Of a stretch of 64,000 nucleotides of DNA, positions 1 to 7,779 are shown piece after piece. The notes under the pieces are model-generated. The model did no database searches. It saw only the letters and a list, made by a program, of their open reading frames with translations, and was not told where the DNA came from. Every line of letters begins with the position of its first letter. Positions within the stretch are counted from its first letter, which is position 1. The translations under genes and the position numbers were made by a program. The stretch comes from Pseudomonas sp. GGS8. Lineage in GTDB: Bacteria > Pseudomonadota > Gammaproteobacteria > Pseudomonadales > Pseudomonadaceae. Location of the stretch: the NCBI RefSeq assembly GCF_024168645.1, contig NZ_JALJWF010000001.1, positions 3,537,501 to 3,601,500 of the forward strand, given 5' to 3'.

Positions 1-60
1 GCCGAAGCGCGGCATTTCATTGCCGCCCAGTGGTTGGTGAAGAATCTTGTCCACGGGTAA
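1..60 (+). CDS. C-terminal end of an unidentified protein (partial)
   Basis: Frame 1 is open from the left edge to a TAA at 58-60 and encodes the last 19 residues (AEARHFIAAQWLVKNLVHG) of a protein that starts outside the window. The composition looks protein-like, but the piece is too short to assign a family. A second frame is also open here until about 180, so the assignment is only probable. Confidence 0.5.
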   Translation, partial: AEARHFIAAQWLVKNLVHG

Positions 61-428
61 GGCCTCATCGTCATTGTTTTATTTATGCAGGTAAGCCGCT
101 CGGGGAGAGACGGGTACCGCTGTGGGCCGATTCTGCGAAATGCAGTGGCCGGGAAGAATCGCTACAGGCAAATACTTAGTTCAGATTTTTCTAAACTAAT
201 GGCGGGCGGGAAGATAGACTCCCCACCATGCACCGAACCCCTGTGGCGAGGGAGATCACTGTGGCGAGGGGGCTTGCCCCCGTTCGGCTGCGCAGCAGTC
301 GTAAACCTGCCAACTCGGTCTGTCTGATTGCACCGGGGTGAATGGTTTTGGGGCTGCTGCGCAACCCAACGGGGGCAAGCCCCCTCGCCACAAAAGCAAC
401 ATGCACTACCTTGCAATGGAGCCTCCCC
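61..428. other. Intergenic region upstream of the LysR gene
   Basis: This 368-base gap holds a lone REP-like half (about 241-252), a full REPIN (261-392) and the ribosome-binding site of the LysR gene. Positions 61-240 show no gene and no clear promoter to my eye. Confidence 0.6.
261..392. repeat. REPIN, GTGGCGAGGGGGCTTG family
   Basis: Two inverted REP sequences (GTGGCGAGGGGGCTTGCCCC and its complement near 371-391) flank a short spacer, the usual layout of a REPIN. A lone half copy (CTGTGGCGAGGG) sits just upstream at 241-252. The same family recurs at 3482, 14287, 23543, 39386 and 57253. Confidence 0.85.
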
Positions 429-1322
429 ATGGCCAACGCTTTACCCGACCTGAAACTATTGCGCATCTTCGTCAGCGTGGTCCGTCATCAGGGGTTCGCC
501 AACGCCCAGCACGAGCTCAACCTCTCGACGTCGGCCATCAGCACCTACATGAGCCAACTCGAAGCGGCCCTCGGCCTGGTGCTCTGTCATCGCGGTCGCG
601 GTGGTTTCAGCCTGACCAGCAAGGGCGAGCTGTTCCATCAGGAAACCCTGCGTCTGTTGGCCGAACTCGAAGGTTTTGAACAATACGCCGCCGCCCTCAA
701 AGGCGAACTGCGCGGCACGTTGAACCTGGGGGTGATCGACTCTACCGTCAGCGACAAGGCCTTGCCGTTCGCCGAAGCCATCGGCGCCTACAGTCAGGAA
801 CACCCGGCGGTGCATTTGCACTTGTCGGTCATGAGCCCCTACGAACTGCAACTTGGCGTGCAGGACAACCGCCTCGACCTGGCCATCGGTGCCTTTTCCA
901 CGCGTATGAGCGGTTTGGTCTACATGCCGCTCTACCGCGAACAGCACTGGCTGTATTGCAGCAGCCGTCATCCGCTGTTCAACGAGCGGCGCATCCCCGA
1001 GCAGGTCATCACCCAGCAGCGCATGGTCGGTCGCGGCTATTGGAGTCAGGCCGAACTGGCGCGCCACGGTTTCAAGCACAGCGCGGCGACTGTGGAAAGT
1101 ATGGAGGCCCAATTGATTCTGGTGCTGTCTGGCGCCTACATCGGGTACCTGCCGGAGCACTACGCCCAGGCCTGGGTCGACAAGGGGGATTTGCGCGTGC
1201 TGCTGCCGGCGACGTTCGGTTATCAGGCGCCGTTTTCGATGATCGTGCGCCGTGGCCGCAGTCGCGAACCGCTGATCCAGACCTTCCGTGATTTGCTCAA
1301 AGCACAGCTCAATCAGGCTTAA
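429..1322 (+). CDS. LysR family transcriptional regulator
   Basis: 297-residue regulator of normal LysR length. Residues 1-60 form the winged helix-turn-helix (LKLLRIFVSVVRHQGFANAQ; 'STSAISTYMSQLEAALG' is the recognition region), followed by a substrate-binding domain with the usual 'GVIDS' first strand. The ATG at 429 is chosen over an upstream in-frame ATG at 342 because GGAG lies 7 bases before it and the upstream extension would be translated REPIN sequence. The DTW-domain gene starts 4 bases after its stop, so the two may be co-transcribed. The effector and target are unknown; LysR proteins commonly control a neighbouring gene, which here could be the one cut by the left edge. Confidence 0.9.
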   Translation: MANALPDLKLLRIFVSVVRHQGFANAQHELNLSTSAISTYMSQLEAALGLVLCHRGRGGFSLTSKGELFHQETLRLLAELEGFEQYAAALKGELRGTLNLGVIDSTVSDKALPFAEAIGAYSQEHPAVHLHLSVMSPYELQLGVQDNRLDLAIGAFSTRMSGLVYMPLYREQHWLYCSSRHPLFNERRIPEQVITQQRMVGRGYWSQAELARHGFKHSAATVESMEAQLILVLSGAYIGYLPEHYAQAWVDKGDLRVLLPATFGYQAPFSMIVRRGRSREPLIQTFRDLLKAQLNQA

Positions 1323-1326
1323 GAAA

Positions 1327-1923
1327 ATGTCCAGAATCCATTGCCCACGCTGCCTGCGTCCGCAAACTCACTGCCTGTGCCCGCTGATCCCGAGCCTCGA
1401 CAGCCGCACGCGGGTGTTGCTGTTGCAGCATCCGAGTGAAGTGAATCATGCACTGAACACCGCGCGGCTGGCGGCGTTGGGGCTCAAAAATGCCGAGTTG
1501 ATCGTGGGCGAGGTGTTCGAGGATTTGCCGGCGTTGTTGAATCGGCCGGGCTATCAGGCACGACTGCTGTTTCCCGGTGAAGATGCGCAACCGTTGCAGG
1601 CCTACACAGCCAATGATGAACCGTTGTTGCTGGTCGTCCCGGACGGCACCTGGCGCAAGGCGCGCAAAATGCTGCACCTCAATCCATTGCTGGCGGCGTT
1701 GCCCAGAGTGACCCTGGCCGAGGGCGGAGTGTCCCGTTATCGCTTGCGCAAGGCGCCGGGGCCAGGGGCGTTGTCGACGGTTGAGGCAATTGTGCAGGCG
1801 TTGCAGACCGTCGAAGCACCGAGCAGTTTCGAGCCGTTATTAAAGCCGTTCGAGGCGTTGATCGAGGGGCAGATTGCGGCGATGGGGGAGGAGGTTTTTC
1901 AGCGTAATCATGGGCCGAAATAA
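1327..1923 (+). CDS. DTW domain protein, probable tRNA-uridine aminocarboxypropyltransferase
   Basis: 198 residues. An N-terminal zinc-type cysteine cluster (C6, C9, C16, C18) is followed by the family motif DGTW at residues 106-109. DTW/TDD proteins such as E. coli TapT (YfiP) transfer the 3-amino-3-carboxypropyl group of S-adenosylmethionine to uridine in tRNA (acp3U). The same chemistry is inferred from the motif. The ATG at 1327 matches the family N-terminus; its ribosome-binding site is weak (TTAAGAAA), which fits translational coupling to the LysR gene 4 bases upstream. A REPIN follows the stop codon and may end or stabilise the transcript. Confidence 0.85.
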   Translation: MSRIHCPRCLRPQTHCLCPLIPSLDSRTRVLLLQHPSEVNHALNTARLAALGLKNAELIVGEVFEDLPALLNRPGYQARLLFPGEDAQPLQAYTANDEPLLLVVPDGTWRKARKMLHLNPLLAALPRVTLAEGGVSRYRLRKAPGPGALSTVEAIVQALQTVEAPSSFEPLLKPFEALIEGQIAAMGEEVFQRNHGPK

Positions 1924-1943
1924 TTGTTGTTTTTAAGGGCCTC

Positions 1944-2034
1944 TTCGCGGGCAAGCCCGCTCCCACAGTGTCCGTGTCGAATACAAATTCTGCGAACACC
2001 GCTAAACCTGTGGGAGCGGGCTTGCCCGCGAAGG
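1944..2034. repeat. REPIN, GTGGGAGCGGGCTTGCCCGC family
   Basis: Inverted pair: TTCGCGGGCAAGCCCGCTCC near 1944 and its complement ending near 2034. It lies between the converging DTW gene and HlyD-type adaptor gene. Confidence 0.85.
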
Positions 2035-2071
2035 CGGATGATCAATCACTGCTGCCGCCTTCGGAGAATGT

Positions 2072-3436
2072 CTACCGTTCCCGCATCGCCTCAGTCCGCG
2101 CTTTCAGCACTGGTTTAAGCAAGTAATCCAGCACACTTTTCTCCCCGGTAATAATGTCCACCGTCGCCACCATCCCCGGAATGATCAGCAACGGTTTCAC
2201 ATCCCCGCCCAAGTGATTCTTGTCGGTCCTGACCTGAATCAGATAGAAACTGTTGCCCTTGTCATCGGTAATGGTGTCCGCCCCGATCAACTCAAGCCTG
2301 GCACTCAACCCGCCATAAATCGTGTAGTCATAAGCGCTGAACTTGACCATGGCTTTCTGGCTCGGGTGCAGGAACGCCACGTCCTGTGGCCGCACCTTGG
2401 CTTCGATAAGCAGGTTGTCTTCCAGGGGCACGATTTCCACCATGTCGCTGCCCGGCTGAACCACGCCGCCGATGGTGTTGACCTTCAGCACTTTGATGAT
2501 GCCGTGAACCGGCGACACCACAGTGGTGCGCGTCACCCGGTCGTCGATGGCAATGCTCGTGGCGGTGATTTTCGACAGGTCGGTGCGTTTTTCATTCAGC
2601 TCTTTCGCCGCGTCGGAGCGGAAGGATTGTTCGGACTCGTCGATCTTGCTTTTGATCTCATTGATCGCCGATTCCGCCCGGGGAATCGCCAGGGTCGTGG
2701 CGTTCAGCGAGCCGCGGATTTCCACCGCGCTACGTTTGAGCCGCAGGATTTCCACCGGCGACACCGCCCCGGTGCCCACCAGTGGCGCCGACATGTTCAT
2801 CTCCTGTTGCAGCAGCGCCAGGCTGGAACTGAACTGCCCCTGTTTGGAACGGAATTCCGCCAGCTCCTGGGTTTTTTGCCGAAGTTGTTCAGTCAGCGTG
2901 CGTTGTTCGCTGGCCAGTCGGCGCTGGCGTTGTTCATACAGCGAGCGTTCGTCCTCGGCCACTTGCGGCGCCTTGGCGATCACTTCCGCGGACAGCTTGA
3001 ACGGCCGGCCTTCCGCTTCGGCGGACAGTCGTTCGACCTGTGCGATCAATGCATAGCGGTCCGCTTCGCTTTCGCCCTTGTTCGACAGGAATCGCGTGTC
3101 ATCCAGGCGCAGCAAGGTGTCGCCCTTGTTCACCATTTGCCCTTCGCGCACGAAGATCTCGGTGACGATGCCGCCTTCCAGGTTCTGGATCACCTGAATC
3201 TTGCTCGACGGAATCGCCTTGCCTTCGCCCATGGTGACTTCCTGCAACACGGCGAATTTGGCCCAGACCAGCGCGGTGATCAGCAGCGCCGCCGCCAGCC
3301 ACACGGTAATCCGCGACCAACGCGGCGAATCCTGCAACGAGGCACCGGCGGTTTCCGGCATGAATTCGCTCTCGGCGCTTTTACTGAAACTGCCGAAGTA
3401 GCTTCGGGTCGCTGAATCCGGTGTTTGAGCAGACAT
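2072..3436 (-). CDS. HlyD-type membrane fusion protein of the adhesin type I secretion system (LapC/MapC-like)
   Basis: 454 residues, the usual size for LapC-type adaptors. A cytoplasmic N-terminus is followed by one membrane segment (about 43-63, ITVWLAAALLITALVWAKF), a first half-lipoyl segment ('IPSSKIQVIQNLEGGIVTEI'), a long alpha-helical coiled-coil hairpin (about 130-300), then the second lipoyl half and a beta-barrel ('VVSPVHGIIKVLKVNTIGG'). It would bridge the inner-membrane ABC transporter and the TolC-like channel encoded immediately upstream. The start at 3436 is chosen because an extension to 3532 would translate the REPIN. A REPIN at 3482-3614 separates it from the transporter gene. 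I infer the substrate to be the RTX adhesin encoded divergently at 7780. Confidence 0.9.
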   Translation of the reverse strand: MSAQTPDSATRSYFGSFSKSAESEFMPETAGASLQDSPRWSRITVWLAAALLITALVWAKFAVLQEVTMGEGKAIPSSKIQVIQNLEGGIVTEIFVREGQMVNKGDTLLRLDDTRFLSNKGESEADRYALIAQVERLSAEAEGRPFKLSAEVIAKAPQVAEDERSLYEQRQRRLASEQRTLTEQLRQKTQELAEFRSKQGQFSSSLALLQQEMNMSAPLVGTGAVSPVEILRLKRSAVEIRGSLNATTLAIPRAESAINEIKSKIDESEQSFRSDAAKELNEKRTDLSKITATSIAIDDRVTRTTVVSPVHGIIKVLKVNTIGGVVQPGSDMVEIVPLEDNLLIEAKVRPQDVAFLHPSQKAMVKFSAYDYTIYGGLSARLELIGADTITDDKGNSFYLIQVRTDKNHLGGDVKPLLIIPGMVATVDIITGEKSVLDYLLKPVLKARTEAMRER

Positions 3437-3481
3437 GAGGCGATACCCGTCAGTTAAGAGAAATAAGGTAAATACATAACC

Positions 3482-3614
3482 TGTGGCGAGGGGGCTTGCC
3501 CCCGTTGGGTCGCGAAGCGGCCCCAAAGCCATTCACCCCGTTGTATCAGACAGATCGAGCTGGCAGGTTTACGACTGCTTCGCAGCCGAACGGGGGCAAG
3601 CCCCCTCGCCACAG
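3482..3614. repeat. REPIN, GTGGCGAGGGGGCTTG family
   Basis: Inverted pair with outer arms GTGGCGAGGGGGCTTGCCCC (3483) and its complement (about 3593-3613). It sits inside the transporter operon, between the ABC transporter and HlyD genes. Confidence 0.85.
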
Positions 3615-3642
3615 GTTATGTATTGGCATCGAGTGGGCGCTC

Positions 3643-5802
3643 CTAAACCGTCGCAGAGCCGACACGGCCCTTGCGCAATGCATCGATGACCGCTTCTTTC
3701 GGGCCGTCGGCGACGATCCGCCCGTTGTCCAGCACCACCAGCCGATCCACCAGGCTGAGCATCGAGGTGCGGTGGGTGACCAGCAGCACGGTTTTGCCCT
3801 GGACCCAGCCATGGAGTTTCTGCCGCAGGATCTCTTCGCTGCTGTTGTCCATGGCGCTGGTGGGTTCGTCGAGCAGCATGATCGGCGGATCGAGCAGCAA
3901 CGCACGCGCCAGCAACACCGCCTGGCGTTGGCCGCCCGACAGCAACTGACCGCGCTCGCCCACTGGCCGATCAAAACCTTGTGGATGCTGACGCGCGAGT
4001 TCAGTGACACCGGTCAGTTCAGCGACTTCGAGCATCCGGGCATCGCTGATGTAGCGAGCGCCGAGGGTCAGGTTGTCGCGCAGGCTGCCGGCCAGCAACG
4101 GCAGGTCGTGAGCGACGTAGCCGATCTGTTGACGCAGGTCGGCGACGTCCAGTTGCCGCAGGTCCAGGCCATCGAGCAGCAACTGACCTTCTTCCGGCGC
4201 ATAAAAACCCATCACCAGCCGCGCCAGCGTGCTTTTGCCCGAGCCGCTGCGGCCGATGATGCCGATCCGCTCGCCGGGCTTCATGCTGAAGCTGACGTTA
4301 GCCAGGGCCGGGGCGTTCTGGCCGTTGTAGTGGAACGTTACGCCGCTGACGTCCAGGGCGCCTTGCAGTTGCGTGCGCTCCAGCGGCCGCTGCTTGGCGT
4401 CGCGCTCTTGCGGCAACGACATCAGCGAATCGGTGCTTTTCATGGTCAGTTGCGCTTGCTGGTAACGGGTGATCAGCCCGGCGATCTGCCCCAGCGGCGC
4501 GAGTACGCGGCTGCCGAGCATGTAGCTCGCCACCAGCGCACCGACGCTGAGGTTGCCGGCGATGATGCTGTAGACCCCGGCGACGATGGTCGCCATGCCG
4601 GAGAACTGCTGAATGAACAGCGTGCCGTTGGTGGCCAGCGCCGAGAGGTTGCGCGCATGGCTGTCGAGGCGGGTGAGGGCGCCGTGGGTGCTTTCCCATT
4701 TGTGCTGGCGCTCGCTTTCAGCGCTGCAGGCCTTGAGGGTTTCCAGGCCGCCGAGGGTTTCGATCAGCAGGGCCTGGCGTTCGGCGCCGAGGCTCAAACT
4801 CTTCTGCACGGTGTCGCGCAGGCGCGCCTGGATCACCATGGCGAAGAGGATCGTGATGGGGAAGGCCAGCAGTGGAATTACCACCAGCCAGCCGCCAAGC
4901 AGGCCGATCACCACCAGCATCAGCACGGCGAAGGGCATGTCGATCAGGCTGGTCAGCGTGACGGCGGTGAGGAACTCCCGCAGGCCCTGAAAATCATGAA
5001 TGCTCTGGGCGAAACCACCGATGGTCGCGGGTCGCGCTTTCATCGCCATGCCGGTGATGCGTTCGAACAGAGTTGCCGAAAGAATCACGTCGGTTTTCTT
5101 CCCGGCGGTGTCCAGCAAGTGCGCACGAACCACTCGCAGCACCAGTTCGAAACCGGTGCCGATCAGCAGGCCGATCGACAGCACCCACAAGGTTGAAGTG
5201 GCCTGGTTCGGCACCACCCGGTCGTAGGTCTGCATCACGAATAACGGCACCATCAGGCCCAGCAGGTTGATCAGAAAACTCGCCAGAATCGCATCGCTGT
5301 ACAGCCATTTCGACAGTTTCAGCGTGTCGCGAAACCACGCCTCGACTCGCGGCACCAGCGGCGCGCGCAAGTCTTCGAGTTCATGCCGTGGCCGGGCGAA
5401 CAAGGCCTGGCCGCTGTAGCTGGCGGCCAGCTCGTCCGTGCTGACCCATTGTTCTCCGCCGTCGGCTTCGCTCGGCAGGATCAGCGCCTGCCCGTCATCG
5501 CCCCATCGGCGCAAGATTGCGCAGCGGCCATGGTTGAGGATCAGCATCACCGGCAGGTTGAGCGCGGAAATATCCGCCAGCTCACGGCGCAGCACCCGCG
5601 CCTGCAAACTGGCCCGGGCCGCTGCGCGCGGCAGCAGGTCCAGGCTCAAGCGTTGGTGTGCCATTGGCAGCCCGGCACTCAGGCTGGCGCGACTGACCGT
5701 CGCGCCGTGGAGTTTGCAGAGAATCAACAGGCCGTCCAGAAGCGGATCATCGAAGCTCAGGCGCGGATCGACACCCGTGTTGCCGGTTTCCATGCTGGTC
5801 AC
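3643..5802 (-). CDS. Type I secretion ABC transporter, permease/ATPase (LapB/MapB-like)
   Basis: 719 residues. The N-terminal 150 residues form a C39-like domain without the catalytic cysteine motif, typical of transporters of RTX adhesins. Six membrane helices lie at about 165-450. The nucleotide-binding domain has Walker A GRSGSGKST (517-525), the signature LSGGQRQA and Walker B 'IMLLDEPTSAMD'. It powers export of the adhesin across both membranes with the HlyD and TolC-like partners on either side. The start could be 5802 or the ATG three codons later. The sequence differs from canonical LapB as I remember it ('SWFRDTL' is kept but much of the rest is changed), which suggests a paralogous MapB-type transporter. 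Confidence 0.9.
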   Translation of the reverse strand: MTSMETGNTGVDPRLSFDDPLLDGLLILCKLHGATVSRASLSAGLPMAHQRLSLDLLPRAAARASLQARVLRRELADISALNLPVMLILNHGRCAILRRWGDDGQALILPSEADGGEQWVSTDELAASYSGQALFARPRHELEDLRAPLVPRVEAWFRDTLKLSKWLYSDAILASFLINLLGLMVPLFVMQTYDRVVPNQATSTLWVLSIGLLIGTGFELVLRVVRAHLLDTAGKKTDVILSATLFERITGMAMKARPATIGGFAQSIHDFQGLREFLTAVTLTSLIDMPFAVLMLVVIGLLGGWLVVIPLLAFPITILFAMVIQARLRDTVQKSLSLGAERQALLIETLGGLETLKACSAESERQHKWESTHGALTRLDSHARNLSALATNGTLFIQQFSGMATIVAGVYSIIAGNLSVGALVASYMLGSRVLAPLGQIAGLITRYQQAQLTMKSTDSLMSLPQERDAKQRPLERTQLQGALDVSGVTFHYNGQNAPALANVSFSMKPGERIGIIGRSGSGKSTLARLVMGFYAPEEGQLLLDGLDLRQLDVADLRQQIGYVAHDLPLLAGSLRDNLTLGARYISDARMLEVAELTGVTELARQHPQGFDRPVGERGQLLSGGQRQAVLLARALLLDPPIMLLDEPTSAMDNSSEEILRQKLHGWVQGKTVLLVTHRTSMLSLVDRLVVLDNGRIVADGPKEAVIDALRKGRVGSATV

Positions 5803-5828
5803 ATTGATCGCTCCTACACGGCGTTACT

Positions 5829-7187
5829 TCATTTAAGTTCAGGCAAGCGCGCTTCGTTTTTCACTTCGGTGGAAGCGATCGCATCGGCGGGCAGCACCAC
5901 GCGTTGTTTACTCAGCAACTGGCCCATGTTCGCCAGCACGCGGTACATCGAGAACTCCTCGGTGTAACGCACTTCGGTATAGCGGCGGTTGGCGTTGTAG
6001 AGCTCGTTTTCGCTGTCGAGCAAGTCGAGCAGGGTCCGTTGGCCGAGGCCGAACTGATCCTGATACGCCGCCCGTACACGGGTGGTGGTTTCGGCGTATT
6101 CACGGGCGGTCGGGGTTTGCTTTTTGGCGTTGACCATGGCGTTCCAGGCCAGATGGATGTTCTCATTGAGCTGGCGCAGGGCGTTGTTGCGGATGTCCAT
6201 CGCCTGGTTGATCTGGTGCGCATCGGAGGCCAGCCGGGCCTTGTCGCTGCCGCCACGGAACAGGTTGTAGTTCATCACCACACCCACTCGCCATTCGTTG
6301 TCATGGCCTTGATCGCCCTGCACATTGTTATTGGCGCCCACGGCCGCTTCAGCGTCGAAGCGTGGGTAGAACGGCGACTTGGCGACTTCGTACTGGCTTT
6401 CGGCCGATTGCACATCGGCCTGGGCAGATTTCAGGTACGGGTTGTTTTCCACCATGCTCTGCTGGGCTTCCGGCAGAGTGGCGGGCACTTCGCCGCGGGT
6501 CGACGGCGGCGTTTCGAGCTCATCGGGCATGCGCCCCACGACGCTGTAGAAATTCGCCTCGGCATCCGCCAGATCGACTTCAGCAGTGTCGAGGTTGTTT
6601 TGCGCCAGCGCCCGGCGAGCGGTGGATTGGTCGGCGTCGGCGTTGCTGCCGATCCCACGCTGGGTACGCAGGCCGATCTGATCGTTGACCCGCATGTGCG
6701 CTTGCAGATTGTTCTTGGCCAAGGTCACCAGTTCGCGGCGCTTGAGCACTTCGAGATACACCTCGATGGTGCGCAGGGCCAGGTCCTGGGCGGTGCCCTG
6801 AGCGTAATACGCCCGAGAGTTGACCACGCCTTTGGTGCGCGCGACCTCGTTGGAGGTGTTGAAGCCGTCGAACAGCATTTGCCGCAGACGCAGTTCTGAC
6901 TGGGTGTAGGTGAGGATTTCGGTGTGGTGATTGCCCCGCGACCGGGTGGTGGTGTTATCGCTGTAGCCTCGCCCGTAGGCGGCGTTCAAATCCACCGATG
7001 GATAAAAGCCCCCTTTGGCGACTTTAACCTGCTCATCGGCCGACAGCCGGGCATCGACCCGCGACGCCAGTTCCGGGTGGGTCGCAATGGTGCTCTGGAT
7101 CGCCTCGGTCAATGACATCGCCTGAGCCTGAGAAGTGCAGGCTATGGCCAGCAGAATCGCACTGCAAAGAGGGGTTAAAACGCGCAT
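5829..7187 (-). CDS. TolC family outer-membrane channel of the adhesin exporter (LapE/MapE-like)
   Basis: 452 residues with a signal peptide (cleavage likely after AQA-23) and two OEP repeats characteristic of TolC-like trimers ('LRQMLFDGFNTSNE' and 'VVMNYNLFRGGSDKARLASD' are the paired strand/helix regions). It forms the outer-membrane exit duct and, by analogy with LapE, would hold the uncleaved adhesin in its pore. The ATG at 7187 is preceded by GGGAG with 8 bases of spacing. An in-frame extension to 7415 lacks any signal peptide and was rejected. First gene of the leftward operon channel-transporter-adaptor, divergent from the adhesin gene. Confidence 0.9.
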   Translation of the reverse strand: MRVLTPLCSAILLAIACTSQAQAMSLTEAIQSTIATHPELASRVDARLSADEQVKVAKGGFYPSVDLNAAYGRGYSDNTTTRSRGNHHTEILTYTQSELRLRQMLFDGFNTSNEVARTKGVVNSRAYYAQGTAQDLALRTIEVYLEVLKRRELVTLAKNNLQAHMRVNDQIGLRTQRGIGSNADADQSTARRALAQNNLDTAEVDLADAEANFYSVVGRMPDELETPPSTRGEVPATLPEAQQSMVENNPYLKSAQADVQSAESQYEVAKSPFYPRFDAEAAVGANNNVQGDQGHDNEWRVGVVMNYNLFRGGSDKARLASDAHQINQAMDIRNNALRQLNENIHLAWNAMVNAKKQTPTAREYAETTTRVRAAYQDQFGLGQRTLLDLLDSENELYNANRRYTEVRYTEEFSMYRVLANMGQLLSKQRVVLPADAIASTEVKNEARLPELK

Positions 7188-7250
7188 GGGTGCATCTCCC
7201 TGATTCCTGATGGTGCTTAGCGGTCGCCATTTTTTTGACGATATTTTTAG

Positions 7251-7265
7251 ATGAAACCGTTTCAT
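7251..7265. promoter_or_regulatory. Palindrome ATGAAAC-C-GTTTCAT, candidate operator of the exporter operon
   Basis: Perfect 7-base arms around one central base, 64 bases upstream of the channel gene start. The regulator is unknown. Confidence 0.4.
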
Positions 7266-7662
7266 GCCTGTAACAACAGAGCTAAGAACATCCTGAAGCG
7301 TAGCTAAGAAAAATTTTTCATAAGGGCTATGCCAAAAAAAACTTATGCGCCCCGAAAAATCCAGCACATTGTTCAATGCGAAACCCTTTGTTTTATTAGC
7401 TCTCGGGCGCATCAACAGGGTTTAGGAAAGTTCCATTCACTTTTCGACACAGGGCGAAGAAGTGCTGGAGGGGAGGAGAGCGAGACGGTTTAGAGGCGAC
7501 ATTTTTTTGTCACTTGAGTGATTCATAACCGTTACGCATTCGTTTGCAGGCCGGCTGTTTTGGAAGTGGATCCCGATGCCATTGATTGCAGAGGGTTTTA
7601 TCCCGATCCCAAGACAACCCCCTCGCGAGCGACACGCCTGGCGAGAGTGTCGGGAGGCAGCG

Positions 7663-7679
7663 GTTTACCTCAGGTAAAC
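7663..7679. promoter_or_regulatory. Palindrome GTTTACCT-C-AGGTAAAC, candidate operator of the adhesin gene
   Basis: Perfect 8-base arms around one central base, about 100 bases upstream of the adhesin start codon. It does not match the FleQ or lux-box consensus as I know them. The regulator is unknown. Confidence 0.45.
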
Positions 7680-7779
7680 GCTTTCCGGCACACGGGCCAT
7701 CAGGCAACCTGCTTAAGCCATGAGCACGTTTCTTCGCGCAAACAGGATGCCGACAGCAGTTGGCAGCGGAGGAATACAC

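Larger units (their letters stand above)
7188..7779. promoter_or_regulatory. Divergent control region between the exporter operon and the adhesin gene
   Basis: This 592-base gap is AT-rich at 7230-7420 compared with its neighbours. It contains two short perfect palindromes (7251-7265 and 7663-7679) and the GGAGGA ribosome-binding site (7768-7773) of the adhesin gene. Both promoters must lie here. I could not place convincing -35/-10 pairs. Confidence 0.6.

Noticed and set aside
2213..5196. Long plus-strand frames opposite the HlyD and ABC transporter genes
   Set aside because: Shadow frames of strongly coding minus-strand genes, with compositions rich in Arg, His and Gln and no family resemblance.
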